Assembly: GCF_022712275.1 (NCBI RefSeq) | Contig: NZ_JALAGU010000041.1 | Coordinates: 1-43,448, forward strand | From: Corynebacterium sp. | GTDB taxonomy: Bacteria; Actinomycetota; Actinomycetes; Mycobacteriales; Mycobacteriaceae | Length of the DNA stretch: 43,448 bases | Direction: 5' to 3' | Shown here: piece after piece, positions 1-8,887 of the stretch | Layout of the letters: each line of letters begins with the position of its first letter | Numbering within the stretch: the first letter of the stretch is position 1 | The notes under the pieces: model-generated | What the model was told of the DNA's origin: nothing | Seen by the model: only the letters and a program-made list of their open reading frames with translations | The model's database searches: none | Made by a program: the position numbers and the translations under genes

Positions 1-21
1 AGTAGTGGTGACGGTGGTCAT
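1..21 (-). CDS. start of an unidentified leftward gene (partial)
   Basis: Only the first seven codons (MTTVTTT) of a gene running off the left edge are present. The ATG is preceded, seven bases upstream, by a purine-rich AGGGGG ribosome site, and a good sigma-A type promoter lies about 80 bases further upstream on the same strand. The ATG a little further upstream (complement of 39-41) closes after a few codons and is not a competing start. Nothing can be said about the product. Confidence 0.45.
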
Positions 22-102
22 GGTGTCCCCCTGGGGATCATGAGCAGAGTGTGGGCGGGGTGGTGGAGAGCGGTGTGGTGAGGTGTCGGGCGTCTGTCAC
101 CG

Positions 103-131
103 ATGATACATCTTGACCGAAAACAATACAA
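103..131 (-). promoter_or_regulatory. sigma-A type promoter for the leftward gene
   Basis: On the minus strand TTGTAT (complement of 126-131) and TATCAT (complement of 103-108) are separated by exactly 17 bases. The implied leader to the ATG at 21 is about 75 bases. The palindrome GTTCGAAC at 134-141 lies just upstream of the -35 and could be an operator. Confidence 0.5.
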
Positions 132-200
132 GTGTTCGAACGCGTATGATTTTTAGCATCGCCGCCGATGCCCGCTCCTCTCCCCTGCCCCCACTGCACA

Positions 201-206
201 TAGACT
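201..206 (+). promoter_or_regulatory. -10 element of the C-S lyase gene (leaderless type)
   Basis: TAGACT ends seven bases before the ATG at 214 and no Shine-Dalgarno sequence is present, so transcription probably starts at or next to the start codon. No clear -35 hexamer is visible. Confidence 0.5.
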
Positions 207-213
207 GGTCACT

Positions 214-1419
214 ATGTCTCTCACCTTCCCTTCCCTGGACACCCTCCGCTCCCGCAGCACGATGAAATGGACGAAATACGACCCTTCCGTCCTGCCACTG
301 TGGGTCGCCGAAACAGACTTCGAGACCTGCCCCGCCGTCGCCGCGGCTGTGAAGGACGCCGTCGACCGTGAGTACTTCGGCTACCCGGAAATGGGTGCAG
401 CGTCCCGCGAACTCGCCGAGGCACTGGCCTCCTTCTCCCAGGCCCGCCACGGCTGGACGATCGACCCCGCAAACGTCACCTACTGCCCCGACGTCGTCAA
501 GGGCGTCATGGTGGCGATCGAGGCGCTCACCGAGGAGGGGTCGACCATCGTCATCCCGATGCCCGCCTATCCTCCGTTCCAGAAAGTTCCGCAGGCGACC
601 CGGCGTCCGGCCGTCTACGTGCCGATGGGCGAGAACGGTTTCGACCTCGAAGCCCTGGAACAGGCCTTCACATCCGCGTCCAACCCGCACGGCGTCGGTT
701 CCATGATCCTGTGCAACCCGTTCAATCCGCTGGGCCGTGCGTTCACCGCAGAGGAGCTGAGCACGGTCTCCGACCTCGCAGCCGCCCACCATGTGCGCGT
801 CATCTCCGACGAAATCCACGCCCCGCTGGTCTACTCCGGCAACCACATCCCCACCGCCACAGTCTCGGAGACCGCTGCGGCGAACACCGTCACGGTCACC
901 GCCACCTCCAAGGGCTGGAACACCGCCGGGCTGAAGTGCGCGCAGATCATCGCGTCGAACCCGGAGGACGCCAAGATCATCGGCCGTCTGTCCAACCTGC
1001 TCACCGGTGAGGCCTCCACCATCGGGTTGAAGGCCGCCACCGCCGCCTACACCGGAGGCTACGACTGGCTCGTCGAGGAGGTCGACTACCTCGCCGCGAA
1101 CTGGGAGCACCTCGCACAGCGGCTGCCCGAGGTGCTCCCCGGCATCCGGCTACCGCAGCAGGAGGCGACCTTCCTCGCCTGGCTCGACCTCTCCGGGGTT
1201 GACCGGCTGCGTGACGGGAACGGCACCGTCACCCGGCCGGCCGAACGTCTCCGGACGCTGGCCAAGGTCGCCTTCAACGAGGGCACCGACTTCGGTCCGG
1301 TCGGGGCAGGGCATGCTCGGTTGAACTTCGGAACCTCCAGGGCCATTCTCGACGAAGCACTTGACCGTATCGCCGCCGCCGACCTTCACGGTGGCGGACC
1401 CGTCCCCGGAGACCTGTGA
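214..1419 (+). CDS. aecD: PLP-dependent C-S lyase / cystathionine beta-lyase (MalY/PatB type)
   Basis: A 401-residue fold-type I aminotransferase-like protein of the MalY/PatB class. This class cleaves C-S bonds of cystathionine and related S-substituted cysteines to give pyruvate, ammonia and a thiol in the cytoplasm. The N-terminus (MKWTKYDPSVLPLWVAETDF, residues 17-36) is typical of the family. Lys233 in TATSKGWNTAGLK is the PLP Schiff-base lysine, and ISDEIH (197-202) carries the Asp that pairs with the pyridine nitrogen. The length is normal. The stop codon overlaps the GTG start of the ABC transporter (GTGA), so the two are translationally coupled. The symbol follows the Corynebacterium glutamicum orthologue; metC or patB are equally used names. 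Confidence 0.85.
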   Translation: MSLTFPSLDTLRSRSTMKWTKYDPSVLPLWVAETDFETCPAVAAAVKDAVDREYFGYPEMGAASRELAEALASFSQARHGWTIDPANVTYCPDVVKGVMVAIEALTEEGSTIVIPMPAYPPFQKVPQATRRPAVYVPMGENGFDLEALEQAFTSASNPHGVGSMILCNPFNPLGRAFTAEELSTVSDLAAAHHVRVISDEIHAPLVYSGNHIPTATVSETAAANTVTVTATSKGWNTAGLKCAQIIASNPEDAKIIGRLSNLLTGEASTIGLKAATAAYTGGYDWLVEEVDYLAANWEHLAQRLPEVLPGIRLPQQEATFLAWLDLSGVDRLRDGNGTVTRPAERLRTLAKVAFNEGTDFGPVGAGHARLNFGTSRAILDEALDRIAAADLHGGGPVPGDL

Positions 1420-3341
1420 ACAGTCTGACCCGAATACTCCGCTCGACCCGCCAACTCTGGCCCTACTACGTCATGGTCATCGTGACGTCCACCGCCACCG
1501 CGCTGCTGAACCTGGCGGCCCCCTTCCTCATCAAGGCGGCGACCGACGTCATCGTCGACGCCGTCAACGGGCTGCGCGACATGGATGACGCCGTCACCGT
1601 CGTCATCTTCATCGCCCTGGCGCTGTTCGCCGCCGAGCTGACCTTCACCGTCGTGCACAACATCGGCGGCTGGTTCGGCGACGTCATGGCACTGAAGATG
1701 CGTCAGCTGCTGTCCGACCGGTACTTCGCCAAACTGCTCTCCCTGCCGCAGACCTACTTCGACAGGCAGGTCACCGGTACCGTCATCTCCCGGCTCGACC
1801 GCTCGATCCTCGGCCTGACCCAGTTCATCCAGAGCTTCGCGAACAACTTCTTCTCGATGATGCTCACCGTGATACTCGTGCTCGCGGTGACCTCCTGGTA
1901 CTACTGGCCACTCACCCTGCTGCTCCTCATCGTCTTCCCGCTGTACCTGTGGCTCACCGCCCTGACCAGCAAGCGCTGGATGGTGTGGGAGAAGGAGAAG
2001 AACCGCCACATCGACACCGCCCAGGGCCGCTTCGCCGAGGTCATCGGCCAGGTCAAGGTCGTGAAGTCCTTCGTCACCGAGCGGCGCGAACTCCGGGGAT
2101 TCCAGGAGCACTTCGCCGAGACCGTCGATCTCACGAAGGCACAGTCGCGCTGGTGGCATCTGATGGACGCGATCCGCACCGGCGGTATGAACGTCATCTT
2201 CCTGGCCATCTACCTGGTACTCTTCATCCGCACCCTGCACGGTCACTTCAGCCTCGGCGACATGGTGCTGCTCGTCCAGCTGGTCGCAACGATCCGTGGC
2301 CCGGCGTCCATGATGAGCTGGATGGTCGATTCGGCGCAGAAGGCCGCCGGAGGATCCCGCGACTACTTCGCAGCGATGGACGAGATCCCCGAGCCCACCG
2401 CGGACGCCGTTCTGCTCGACGCCGCATCCCCGCGGGGAGCCGACCTCGTGGAGCCACTGCCGCCGGTCGAACCGCTTCCCTCGATCTCGCCGGACGCCCC
2501 GGTCATCGACTTCGACAGGGTGTCCTTCGGCTACGACTCGGACGCCCCGGAGGACGAGGTGATCCACAAGGTCTCGTTCAACGCCCACCACAACGAGAAG
2601 GTCGCCCTGGTCGGCGAGTCCGGTGGCGGAAAGTCCACCCTGGTCAACCTGCTGCTCGGACTGTACCGGCCGACCGCCGGTTCACTGCGCATCAACGGTC
2701 ATGACAGTGCGGACCTCACCGCCGCGCAGCTGCGCAGCATGGTCGGCGTGGTCTTCCAGGAACCGTCGCTGTTCTCCGGCACGATCCGGGAGAACATCGC
2801 CTACGGACGACCCGACGCCACTGACGAGGAGATCCTCGACGTCGCCCGGCGGGCCAATGCCGACGTCTTCATCACCAGGTTCAGCGACGGCTACGACACC
2901 GTCATCGGCGAGCGCGGCCTACGGCTGTCCGGTGGACAGAAGCAGCGCATCGCCGTCGCCCGCGCCATGCTGAAGGACGCCCCCATCCTCGTCCTCGACG
3001 AGGCGACCTCCGCCCTCGACACCCGAGCCGAGCAGGCCGTCCAGGCGGGGCTGGAGGAACTGATGGTGGGACGCACTACGCTGGTCATCGCCCACCGGCT
3101 GTCGACCATCGCCACGGTCGACACGATCGTCACCCTCGACGGCGGTCATGTCGGGGAGATCGGCTCCCCTGCCGAACTGGCGACTTCCGGAGGTATCTAC
3201 GCGGAGCTGCTGCGCCTGACCGCCAGTTCCTCGGCCGCGGACCGGAAGCGGCTGCGCAGCTTCGGCTTCCATGACGGAACCCCCGTCGATGACGAGGATG
3301 AACCTGTCGTCGACGGGGGTCCGGTGGAAGCTGCAGACTAG
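1416..3341 (+). CDS. ABC transporter with fused permease and ATPase domains (exporter type)
   Basis: A 641-residue half-transporter with an N-terminal six-helix membrane domain (about residues 15-310) and a C-terminal ATPase. Walker A GESGGGKST has its lysine at 406, the signature LSGGQ is at 504-508, and Walker B ILVLDEA is at 524-530. Type I exporters of this layout work as homo- or heterodimers and expel lipids, peptides or drugs; no substrate can be assigned. It starts with GTG overlapping the end of the C-S lyase gene. The acidic tail after residue 600 is unusual but not diagnostic. It ends six bases from the convergent csbD-like gene, and a small GACTAG/CTAGTC palindrome (3336-3353) covers both ends. 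Confidence 0.85.
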   Translation: MNSLTRILRSTRQLWPYYVMVIVTSTATALLNLAAPFLIKAATDVIVDAVNGLRDMDDAVTVVIFIALALFAAELTFTVVHNIGGWFGDVMALKMRQLLSDRYFAKLLSLPQTYFDRQVTGTVISRLDRSILGLTQFIQSFANNFFSMMLTVILVLAVTSWYYWPLTLLLLIVFPLYLWLTALTSKRWMVWEKEKNRHIDTAQGRFAEVIGQVKVVKSFVTERRELRGFQEHFAETVDLTKAQSRWWHLMDAIRTGGMNVIFLAIYLVLFIRTLHGHFSLGDMVLLVQLVATIRGPASMMSWMVDSAQKAAGGSRDYFAAMDEIPEPTADAVLLDAASPRGADLVEPLPPVEPLPSISPDAPVIDFDRVSFGYDSDAPEDEVIHKVSFNAHHNEKVALVGESGGGKSTLVNLLLGLYRPTAGSLRINGHDSADLTAAQLRSMVGVVFQEPSLFSGTIRENIAYGRPDATDEEILDVARRANADVFITRFSDGYDTVIGERGLRLSGGQKQRIAVARAMLKDAPILVLDEATSALDTRAEQAVQAGLEELMVGRTTLVIAHRLSTIATVDTIVTLDGGHVGEIGSPAELATSGGIYAELLRLTASSSAADRKRLRSFGFHDGTPVDDEDEPVVDGGPVEAAD

Positions 3342-3347
3342 CCGGAA

Positions 3348-3557
3348 CTAGTCGTCCTTGGCGCTGCCGATGAACTTGTTGGCGGCGTCGGTGGCCTTGT
3401 CCTTGAGCTCCTCGCCCTTCTGCTTGGCGTCGGACTTGACCTGGTCGGCCTTGCCCTCGTCCTTGAGGGACTCGTTGTCGGAGGCGTTACCGAGGGCCTC
3501 CTTGGCCTTGCCGGCCAGATCCTCGGCCTTGTTCTTCAGATCGTCGATTCCGGACAT
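3348..3557 (-). CDS. CsbD family stress protein
   Basis: A 69-residue hydrophilic protein rich in Lys, Asp, Ala and Gly. It has the family pattern MSGIDDLKNKAEDLAGKAKE followed by a second KADQ-KSDAKQKGEELKDKA block. CsbD-like proteins are small general-stress proteins of unknown biochemical role. The start is fixed by AAGGAG eight to nine bases before the ATG, so the longer open frame upstream is not used. The 5' leader contains a 7-bp palindrome (CCGCGTC-GGC-GACGCGG, 3592-3608) that could form a hairpin. Confidence 0.85.
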   Translation of the reverse strand: MSGIDDLKNKAEDLAGKAKEALGNASDNESLKDEGKADQVKSDAKQKGEELKDKATDAANKFIGSAKDD

Positions 3558-3591
3558 GCTGACCAACTCCTTCAGGGTTGTGTTGCGATGA

Positions 3592-3608
3592 CCGCGTCGG
3601 CGACGCGG
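3592..3608. promoter_or_regulatory. perfect palindrome in the csbD leader
   Basis: CCGCGTC and GACGCGG are perfect inverted repeats around a three-base centre, 35 bases upstream of the csbD start. This could be an operator or an mRNA hairpin; which one is not decided by the sequence. Confidence 0.3.
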
Positions 3609-3692
3609 ACTACCTCCACTTGTACCGGAGAAGTCTGCAGCATGCACCCGTTTCCACTGCCGAAACAGAAGTGAACGGGGCCAACTTCCGAA

Positions 3693-4550
3693 CTACGCGC
3701 TGTAGTCGTAGAAGCCCTTGCCGGACTTGCGGCCGAGCTGGCCGGCCTGAACCATACGGCGCAGCAGCGGCGGGCAGGCGTAGGACGGGTCGCCGTACTC
3801 CTCGTGCATGACGTCGGCGATGAAGGCACAGGTGTCCAGGCCGACCATGTCGGCGAGGGTCAGCGGGCCCATCGGGTGGGACGCACCGAGCTTCATGCCG
3901 GTGTCGATGTCCTCCTTGGTGGCCACACCCTGCTCGACCATGCGGATGGCGGAGAGCAGGTAGGGCACCAGGAGGAAGTTCACGATGAAGCCGGAACGGT
4001 CCTTCGCGAGGATCGCGGTCTTGCCGAGCACCTCGGTGGCGTAGGTGCGGGCGGTCCCGACGGTCTCGTCGGTGGTGGTGAGGGCCGGGATGACCTCCAC
4101 GAGCTTGAGGACCGGCACCGGATTGAAGAAGTGCAGACCGATGACGCGACCCGGGTTCTCGGTGGCCGAGGCGATGGTCTGGATCGGCAGCGAGGAGGTG
4201 TTCGAGCACAGCGGCGCGGTCTTGTCCGTCACGATGGCGTCGAGCTTGGAGAAGACGTCCTTCTTGATGTCCTCGTTCTCGATGATCGCCTCCATGACCA
4301 GCTCACGGTCGGCGAAGTCCTCGAGGTCGGTGGTGAAGGTGAGGCGTCCGAGGGCGGCGTCCCGGTCCTCCTCGGAGAGCTTGCCGCGTTCGACGGCCTT
4401 GGCGAGAGACTTCTCGATCTTGGCCTTGCCGAAGTCCAGGAACTCCTGCTTGGCCTCCCACACCAGGACGTCGCTGCCGGACCTGGCGGCGACCTCGGCG
4501 ATGCCACCGCCCATCTGGCCGGCTCCGATGACACCTACACGCTGAACCAT
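3693..4550 (-). CDS. fadB2: 3-hydroxybutyryl-CoA / 3-hydroxyacyl-CoA dehydrogenase
   Basis: A 285-residue NAD-dependent dehydrogenase that oxidises (S)-3-hydroxyacyl-CoA to 3-oxoacyl-CoA in beta-oxidation or butyrate metabolism. The Rossmann motif G9-A-G-Q-M-G14 opens the protein. The catalytic pair is His140 (GLHFFNPVPV) and Glu152 (KLVEVI), and the C-terminal dimerisation domain has SHPMGPL and KSGKGFYDY. The sequence closely follows mycobacterial FadB2 and has the same length. The start is chosen from AAGGAG nine bases upstream of the ATG; the 24 residues upstream are not conserved. It is a single gene between csbD and the BCCT transporter, both on the same strand. Confidence 0.92.
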   Translation of the reverse strand: MVQRVGVIGAGQMGGGIAEVAARSGSDVLVWEAKQEFLDFGKAKIEKSLAKAVERGKLSEEDRDAALGRLTFTTDLEDFADRELVMEAIIENEDIKKDVFSKLDAIVTDKTAPLCSNTSSLPIQTIASATENPGRVIGLHFFNPVPVLKLVEVIPALTTTDETVGTARTYATEVLGKTAILAKDRSGFIVNFLLVPYLLSAIRMVEQGVATKEDIDTGMKLGASHPMGPLTLADMVGLDTCAFIADVMHEEYGDPSYACPPLLRRMVQAGQLGRKSGKGFYDYSA

Positions 4551-4628
4551 GTTGTTCTCCTTGTCACAAGACGAATTGTTATATCTGCATAGTGTAACCG
4601 GGGTCACTGCTCCCCGTGACATCCGACT

Positions 4629-6428
4629 CTAATTGAGTTCCTCATAGTCCCCGGGGTCGGCGTCCTCGACCTCCCCGACCACGCCGAGATCGCCGGCCAC
4701 GATGATGTTTCCGGGGATGATGAGGTTGCCGTCGGCGTCGTATGACGCGGTGGGCAGCTCATGGCCCGCGTTGTCGTAACCGGGAGCAGGTTTGCGCTCG
4801 TTCGCCTCCAGATCCTCCGGGGTGTGCGTCCTGTCCCACTGCCGCGTCCGTGGTTCGGGGCGGGCGTGGTAGTCGGCGTTCATGCCCTTGAGGATCGAGT
4901 ACATCATCACGAAGAACATGAGGAAGAACGGCAGGCCGATGATGATCGATATCTCCTGCAGAGCCTCGATACCGGCATCCGGCGACATGATGAGGATCGC
5001 CGCGGCGACGGCGCCGATGGAGACCGCCCACAGGACGCGTTGCCAGGTCGGCGTGACATTCTCCTCACCGACGGCGAACATGTCGGTGACCAGTGCGGCG
5101 GAGTCGATCGAGGTGACGAAGAAGATCGCCACGACCACCAGAGCGAAGCCACTGACTACTGTCGTCCAGGGCAGGGTGTCCAGGAGGATGAACAGTGAGG
5201 ACGCCGCGTCCCCGTCCTCCACCACGGGTCCGGAGACGCTGCCGGGGTTGTTGCGCTCGGCGTTGATGCCGGCGAACCCGAAGACGGAGAACCAGATGAG
5301 GATGAACAGGGCGGGCAGGGCCAGCACACCGCCGACGAACTCACGGACTGTGCGTCCCTTGGAGATGCGGGCGACGAACATGCCGATGAAGGGCGACCAG
5401 CAGATCGTCCACGCCCAGTAGAAGACCGTCCAGGTGCCCTGCCAACCTTCGGTGGTGATCTCGTCGGAGTCCGACCAGAACATCAGGCGGGGCAGCCACT
5501 CGGCGTAGAGCGAAGCAGTGTCCAGGGTGCCACGCAGCAGCAGGAGCGTCGGGCCGGCGACGAGGACGAAGACCATGAGGACCACGGCCATGATGATGTT
5601 GATGTTCGAGAGGTTCTTGATGCCCTTGTCCAGGCCCGCGGCGACCGACCAGCAGGACGCCGCGACGATGACCACGATGATCCCCACCAGCAGCAGTGTG
5701 GAGCCCTCGATACCGAAGACAGTGCCCAGGCCGGACTCTATCTGGAGGACGCCGAGCCCCAGGGACACGGCGATACCGAAGACGGTGCCGATGATGGCGA
5801 GGGCGTCGATGAGCTTGCCGGGCCAGGCGTAGATCGCGCCGCCGAGGACGGGTGCGAACGCCGAGGAGACCCGCGGCGGCAGGTTGCGCTTGTAGATGAA
5901 ATAGCCGAGGGCGAGGCCGGGCAGGGCGAAGATCACCCACATGTGGATGCCGAAGTGGTACATCGTGAAGCCCATGGCCTGGTTGACGGCCTCATGGGAC
6001 ATCGGCTCCTCGTTCTGCATGGGCACGTTGACCGCGTGGTTGATCGGCTCCGCCACACCCCAGAACATGAGGACACTTCCCAGGCCACCGGCGAAGAGCA
6101 TCGCGAACCAGCTCTTGAGGGAGTACTCGGGTCCCTCGCCGTCCGGCCCCAGGCGCATCCGGCCGAAGTGGCTGACGGCGAGGACGAGCAGGAAGATCAT
6201 CGCCAGAGTGACGCCGCCGATGTACATCCAGTTGAGGTTGGTCATCAACCAGTCGGAGATCGTGCCGAAGACGTCACGCGCACCCTCACTGAAGAGGATG
6301 CATACGGCGACGAAGACGACGATGAACCCTGCCGAGGTCCACAGGATCAGCGGATCCGGGCCTCTCTTCTCGTCCTTCACCTCCTCCCCGGCAGAAGTGG
6401 TCGTTCCGGTGTCAGGTGAAGTGGTCAC
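4629..6428 (-). CDS. BCCT family transporter (glycine betaine/carnitine/ectoine type)
   Basis: A 599-residue, twelve-helix secondary transporter for quaternary ammonium compounds or compatible solutes. The family signature WTVFYWAWTICWSP with GMFVARISKGRTVREF is present, and MFWGVAEP is conserved. GTG at the complement of 6426-6428 is the probable start, with GGAGG 13 bases upstream. The C-terminal tail of about 85 residues is mostly acidic and contains a hydrophobic, repetitive stretch (NLIIPGNIIVAGDLGVVGE). This differs from the basic osmosensing tail of BetP, so substrate and osmotic activation cannot be inferred. Known corynebacterial relatives are BetP, EctP and LcoP. Confidence 0.85.
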   Translation of the reverse strand: MTTSPDTGTTTSAGEEVKDEKRGPDPLILWTSAGFIVVFVAVCILFSEGARDVFGTISDWLMTNLNWMYIGGVTLAMIFLLVLAVSHFGRMRLGPDGEGPEYSLKSWFAMLFAGGLGSVLMFWGVAEPINHAVNVPMQNEEPMSHEAVNQAMGFTMYHFGIHMWVIFALPGLALGYFIYKRNLPPRVSSAFAPVLGGAIYAWPGKLIDALAIIGTVFGIAVSLGLGVLQIESGLGTVFGIEGSTLLLVGIIVVIVAASCWSVAAGLDKGIKNLSNINIIMAVVLMVFVLVAGPTLLLLRGTLDTASLYAEWLPRLMFWSDSDEITTEGWQGTWTVFYWAWTICWSPFIGMFVARISKGRTVREFVGGVLALPALFILIWFSVFGFAGINAERNNPGSVSGPVVEDGDAASSLFILLDTLPWTTVVSGFALVVVAIFFVTSIDSAALVTDMFAVGEENVTPTWQRVLWAVSIGAVAAAILIMSPDAGIEALQEISIIIGLPFFLMFFVMMYSILKGMNADYHARPEPRTRQWDRTHTPEDLEANERKPAPGYDNAGHELPTASYDADGNLIIPGNIIVAGDLGVVGEVEDADPGDYEELN

Positions 6429-6507
6429 AACATGTCCGGTTCCTCCGGGTCTCCCCGGATGGTAGAGGTCAGGTGAACAGGTGACACCTGAGTCTACCCG
6501 CAGACAC

Positions 6508-6545
6508 AGAACGCCCCCGGCACCTGACATGGCCGGGGGTGTTCT
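6508..6545 (-). terminator. strong hairpin between the protease and BCCT genes
   Basis: A 14-bp inverted repeat (arms 6508-6521 and 6532-6545, one G-U pair) encloses a 10-base loop. It lies 147 bases downstream of the protease stop and about 80 bases upstream of the BCCT start. It fits a terminator for the protease gene, although no clear U tract follows. Confidence 0.6.
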
Positions 6546-6692
6546 GCTGACGTTTCAAGAGGAGAATGCGCAGCTGCCGTATAGAAGATTCCTTCCGATT
6601 CCGTTTCATCCCGTCTCTCTCGGGGACACCACTGAATCTACGAGCCGTCCCTGGCAGGTTCCTGGCAGTGCGCTGCGGTGTCGCTATGACAT

Positions 6693-7439
6693 TCAGGCAC
6701 CCACGCGGTCCAGGTGGTTCTGCGTCCCGTCGAAGACGTTGAACAGCACCGGGGAGCCGTTCGACAGGGTGCCGACGACATGGGTCCTGCCGTCCGGGCC
6801 GAGGACGTAGAGCGGGCTGCCCGAGTCACCGGCGATGGCCGGGATGGCCGCGAAGACCTCCTGGCTCTGCGTGTTCACGGAGATGACCGGACCACAGGTG
6901 CGGCCGGTCTTGGCGCCGTCCTTGCAGACGATGCCGCCGACGAGGTTCTGGGTCACCGGGACCGGGGCACCGGTCTCGATGCGCTGACCGGTGAGCAGCG
7001 GATCGAGCAGCGGGATGCCGGTGTCCGCGGTGCTGGAGATACCGTTGACGTCCGGGTCCACGGACTCGTCGAGACGGAACCAGCCGAAGTCATTCAGGCC
7101 CGCATCCGGCTCGAGGTAGTTCGCGCCGCCGTCGAGGAGGTGACCGCCGGCGGTGATGTCGTCGGCGTCCGCCAGAAGCTCACCGTTTTCGGTGGTGACC
7201 TTGACGGGCTGACCGCCGAACTCCTCCGGATCGAGGCAGTGACCGGCAGTGATGCCGTAGTAGTCGTCGCCCTTCTGGACGACCGAGTTCAGGGTGCACA
7301 TACCTTCGGCACCGTTGTCGGCGGCGATGATGATGGGCGCTCCGCCGTGGGTGGTGGTGGCGCCGGCGACTGCCGGGGAGACGGCGGTCGCGGTGAGTGC
7401 CAGCGCACCAAGGACAGTGGTTTTACGGAGAAAGCTCAT
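6693..7439 (-). CDS. secreted chymotrypsin-like serine protease (S1 family)
   Basis: A 248-residue exported protease. Residues 1 to about 25 form a signal peptide (MSFLRKTT, hydrophobic core, AVAGA). The catalytic triad is visible as His67 in ITAGHC, probably Asp117 in NDFGWF, and Ser206 in AGDSGSP. Four cysteines (48, 68, 172, 182) could form two disulfides. There is little pro-region, so it is probably active soon after export. It is leaderless by appearance: TAGACT lies eight bases before the ATG. The gene diverges from the DUF1990 gene with only 40 bases between starts. The substrate is unknown. Confidence 0.85.
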   Translation of the reverse strand: MSFLRKTTVLGALALTATAVSPAVAGATTTHGGAPIIIAADNGAEGMCTLNSVVQKGDDYYGITAGHCLDPEEFGGQPVKVTTENGELLADADDITAGGHLLDGGANYLEPDAGLNDFGWFRLDESVDPDVNGISSTADTGIPLLDPLLTGQRIETGAPVPVTQNLVGGIVCKDGAKTGRTCGPVISVNTQSQEVFAAIPAIAGDSGSPLYVLGPDGRTHVVGTLSNGSPVLFNVFDGTQNHLDRVGA

Positions 7440-7447
7440 GACTCCGC

Positions 7448-7453
7448 AGTCTA
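7448..7453 (-). promoter_or_regulatory. -10 element of the protease gene (leaderless type)
   Basis: TAGACT on the minus strand ends eight bases before the protease ATG, within the 40-bp divergent space shared with the DUF1990 gene. Confidence 0.45.
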
Positions 7454-7479
7454 GACTGTCCACGCCACAGGAGGTACCT

Positions 7480-7932
7480 ATGCCCGGAAAAGCCGGATCC
7501 CGCACGTACAGCACATTCAGTCACCGTCGTGTCGTCGGACACGGGGAGGACGCCTACGCACGGTGTGTCTCGGCACTGCTGTCGGGCCGGGCGCACCGGG
7601 CCGCCGGTGCCCCGCTCACCGGCCCGTTCACCGTCGACGGGGTGGTCACCATCCGTCCGCTCGGCCTCCGGTCACTGAGTTCGCCATGCCGCATCCTCGT
7701 CCGGGACTCCGGGCCCGAACACACCCTCCTCGTCTACGGCACCCTGCCGGGGCACCTGGAGGAGGGTGAGGAGAGTTTCCGGATCGATCTGACGGACGCG
7801 GGCGACGTAGTGGTCACCGTCTCGGCGTTCTCCCGGCCCGCGCACTGGCTCACCCGACTCGGTGGGCCGGTGGCGCTGGCTGCCCAGCGGCTCATGGCAC
7901 GCCGGTACGCCGGTGCGGTCGGGAGTCAGTAA
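7480..7932 (+). CDS. DUF1990 (UPF0548) family protein
   Basis: A 150-residue protein of a family with unknown biochemical function that is widespread in actinobacteria. The diagnostic block is LLVYGTLPGHLEEGEESFRIDL (about 87-108), followed by a beta-rich stretch and a hydrophobic C-terminal helix. The start is fixed by AGGAGGT a few bases before the ATG at 7480; the longer open frame upstream runs antisense to the protease. The last seven bases overlap the convergent dehydrogenase gene. Confidence 0.8.
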   Translation: MPGKAGSRTYSTFSHRRVVGHGEDAYARCVSALLSGRAHRAAGAPLTGPFTVDGVVTIRPLGLRSLSSPCRILVRDSGPEHTLLVYGTLPGHLEEGEESFRIDLTDAGDVVVTVSAFSRPAHWLTRLGGPVALAAQRLMARRYAGAVGSQ

Positions 7933-8852
7933 GCGGCGTCCACGTCGAGTTCGGTGGGCATCCGCTCCCCCGCCAGGAAGGCCCGGTAGTTCTCCACGAC
8001 GGGCTTCGCGAGCTGGCGGTCCATCGAGGAAACGGTGTTGGCGGAATGCGTGGTGACGGTGACGTTGTCCATGTCCCACAGCGGATGCCCGTCCGGCAGC
8101 GGCTCGGGATCGGTGACGTCCAGTCCCGCCCCGGAGACCTGGCCGGAGTTCAGGGCGTCCACCAGATCGTCGGTGACGACGACCGGGCCCCGCGCGACGT
8201 TGACCAGCGTCACGCCACGACGGCAGGACGCCAGGGCGTCCGCGTCGATGAGACCACGGGTGTCATCGGTGAGCGGGGCGGAGAGGATGATGTGGTCGGC
8301 TTCCGGGAGGACCTCCCCCAGCCGGTCGAAGGCGACGGTCTGACGGGCGCCGTCGACCGGGCGTCCGGAATGGTTGACGGCGATGAACTCCACGCCGAAA
8401 GGTGTGAGCATGTCGATGAGATGGCGTCCGATACCGCCGGCGCCGACGATGAGCACGGTGGACCCCGCCAGCCAGCGGGTCCCCTTGTCCACCTCCCGCC
8501 AGACACTCCAGGTCTTCTCACGGGCGATGCGGACGTGCATGTGCGTCACCGAGAGAAGCAGGCCGACGGCGGCCTCGGCGACCTGGCGGCCGTAGATCCC
8601 CGAGGCATTGGACCAGCGGCGGTCACCGGACGGACCGGTGGTGACGACGCCGGCGTCGAGGAAACCCTCGATCCCCGCCTGGCAGAGCTGCACCCACTTC
8701 ACCCGCTCCGGCAGATCGGGGAACCTGTCCGGGCTCATGGCGACGCACAGGAAGGCGTCGGCATCGGCGATGTCGTCGACGATGACCGCCCCCTCCGCCT
8801 CCAGGGCTGCGGCGGTCTCCGGCAGGGGGATGGCTGCGATGTTGATCTTCAT
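7926..8852 (-). CDS. D-isomer-specific 2-hydroxyacid dehydrogenase
   Basis: A 308-residue NAD(P)-dependent cytoplasmic enzyme reducing 2-keto acids or oxidising D-2-hydroxy acids. The nucleotide motif G137-A-G-G-I-G142 is followed by the catalytic residues Arg221 (NVARGP), Glu250 (DPEPLP) and His269 (TTHSAN). The start is the ATG at 8852, preceded by AAGGGA. The N-terminal substrate domain is short. The substrate is not predictable; glyoxylate/hydroxypyruvate reductase activity is common in this subgroup. Confidence 0.88.
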   Translation of the reverse strand: MKINIAAIPLPETAAALEAEGAVIVDDIADADAFLCVAMSPDRFPDLPERVKWVQLCQAGIEGFLDAGVVTTGPSGDRRWSNASGIYGRQVAEAAVGLLLSVTHMHVRIAREKTWSVWREVDKGTRWLAGSTVLIVGAGGIGRHLIDMLTPFGVEFIAVNHSGRPVDGARQTVAFDRLGEVLPEADHIILSAPLTDDTRGLIDADALASCRRGVTLVNVARGPVVVTDDLVDALNSGQVSGAGLDVTDPEPLPDGHPLWDMDNVTVTTHSANTVSSMDRQLAKPVVENYRAFLAGERMPTELDVDAAY

Positions 8853-8887
8853 GCCATCCCTTTGTACCCCCCTCAACGACCTCCGGC

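Noticed and set aside
1386..2591. 401-residue minus-strand open frame opposite the ABC transporter
   Set aside because: It is a shadow of the strongly supported transporter frame, with no start signal and low-complexity acidic composition.
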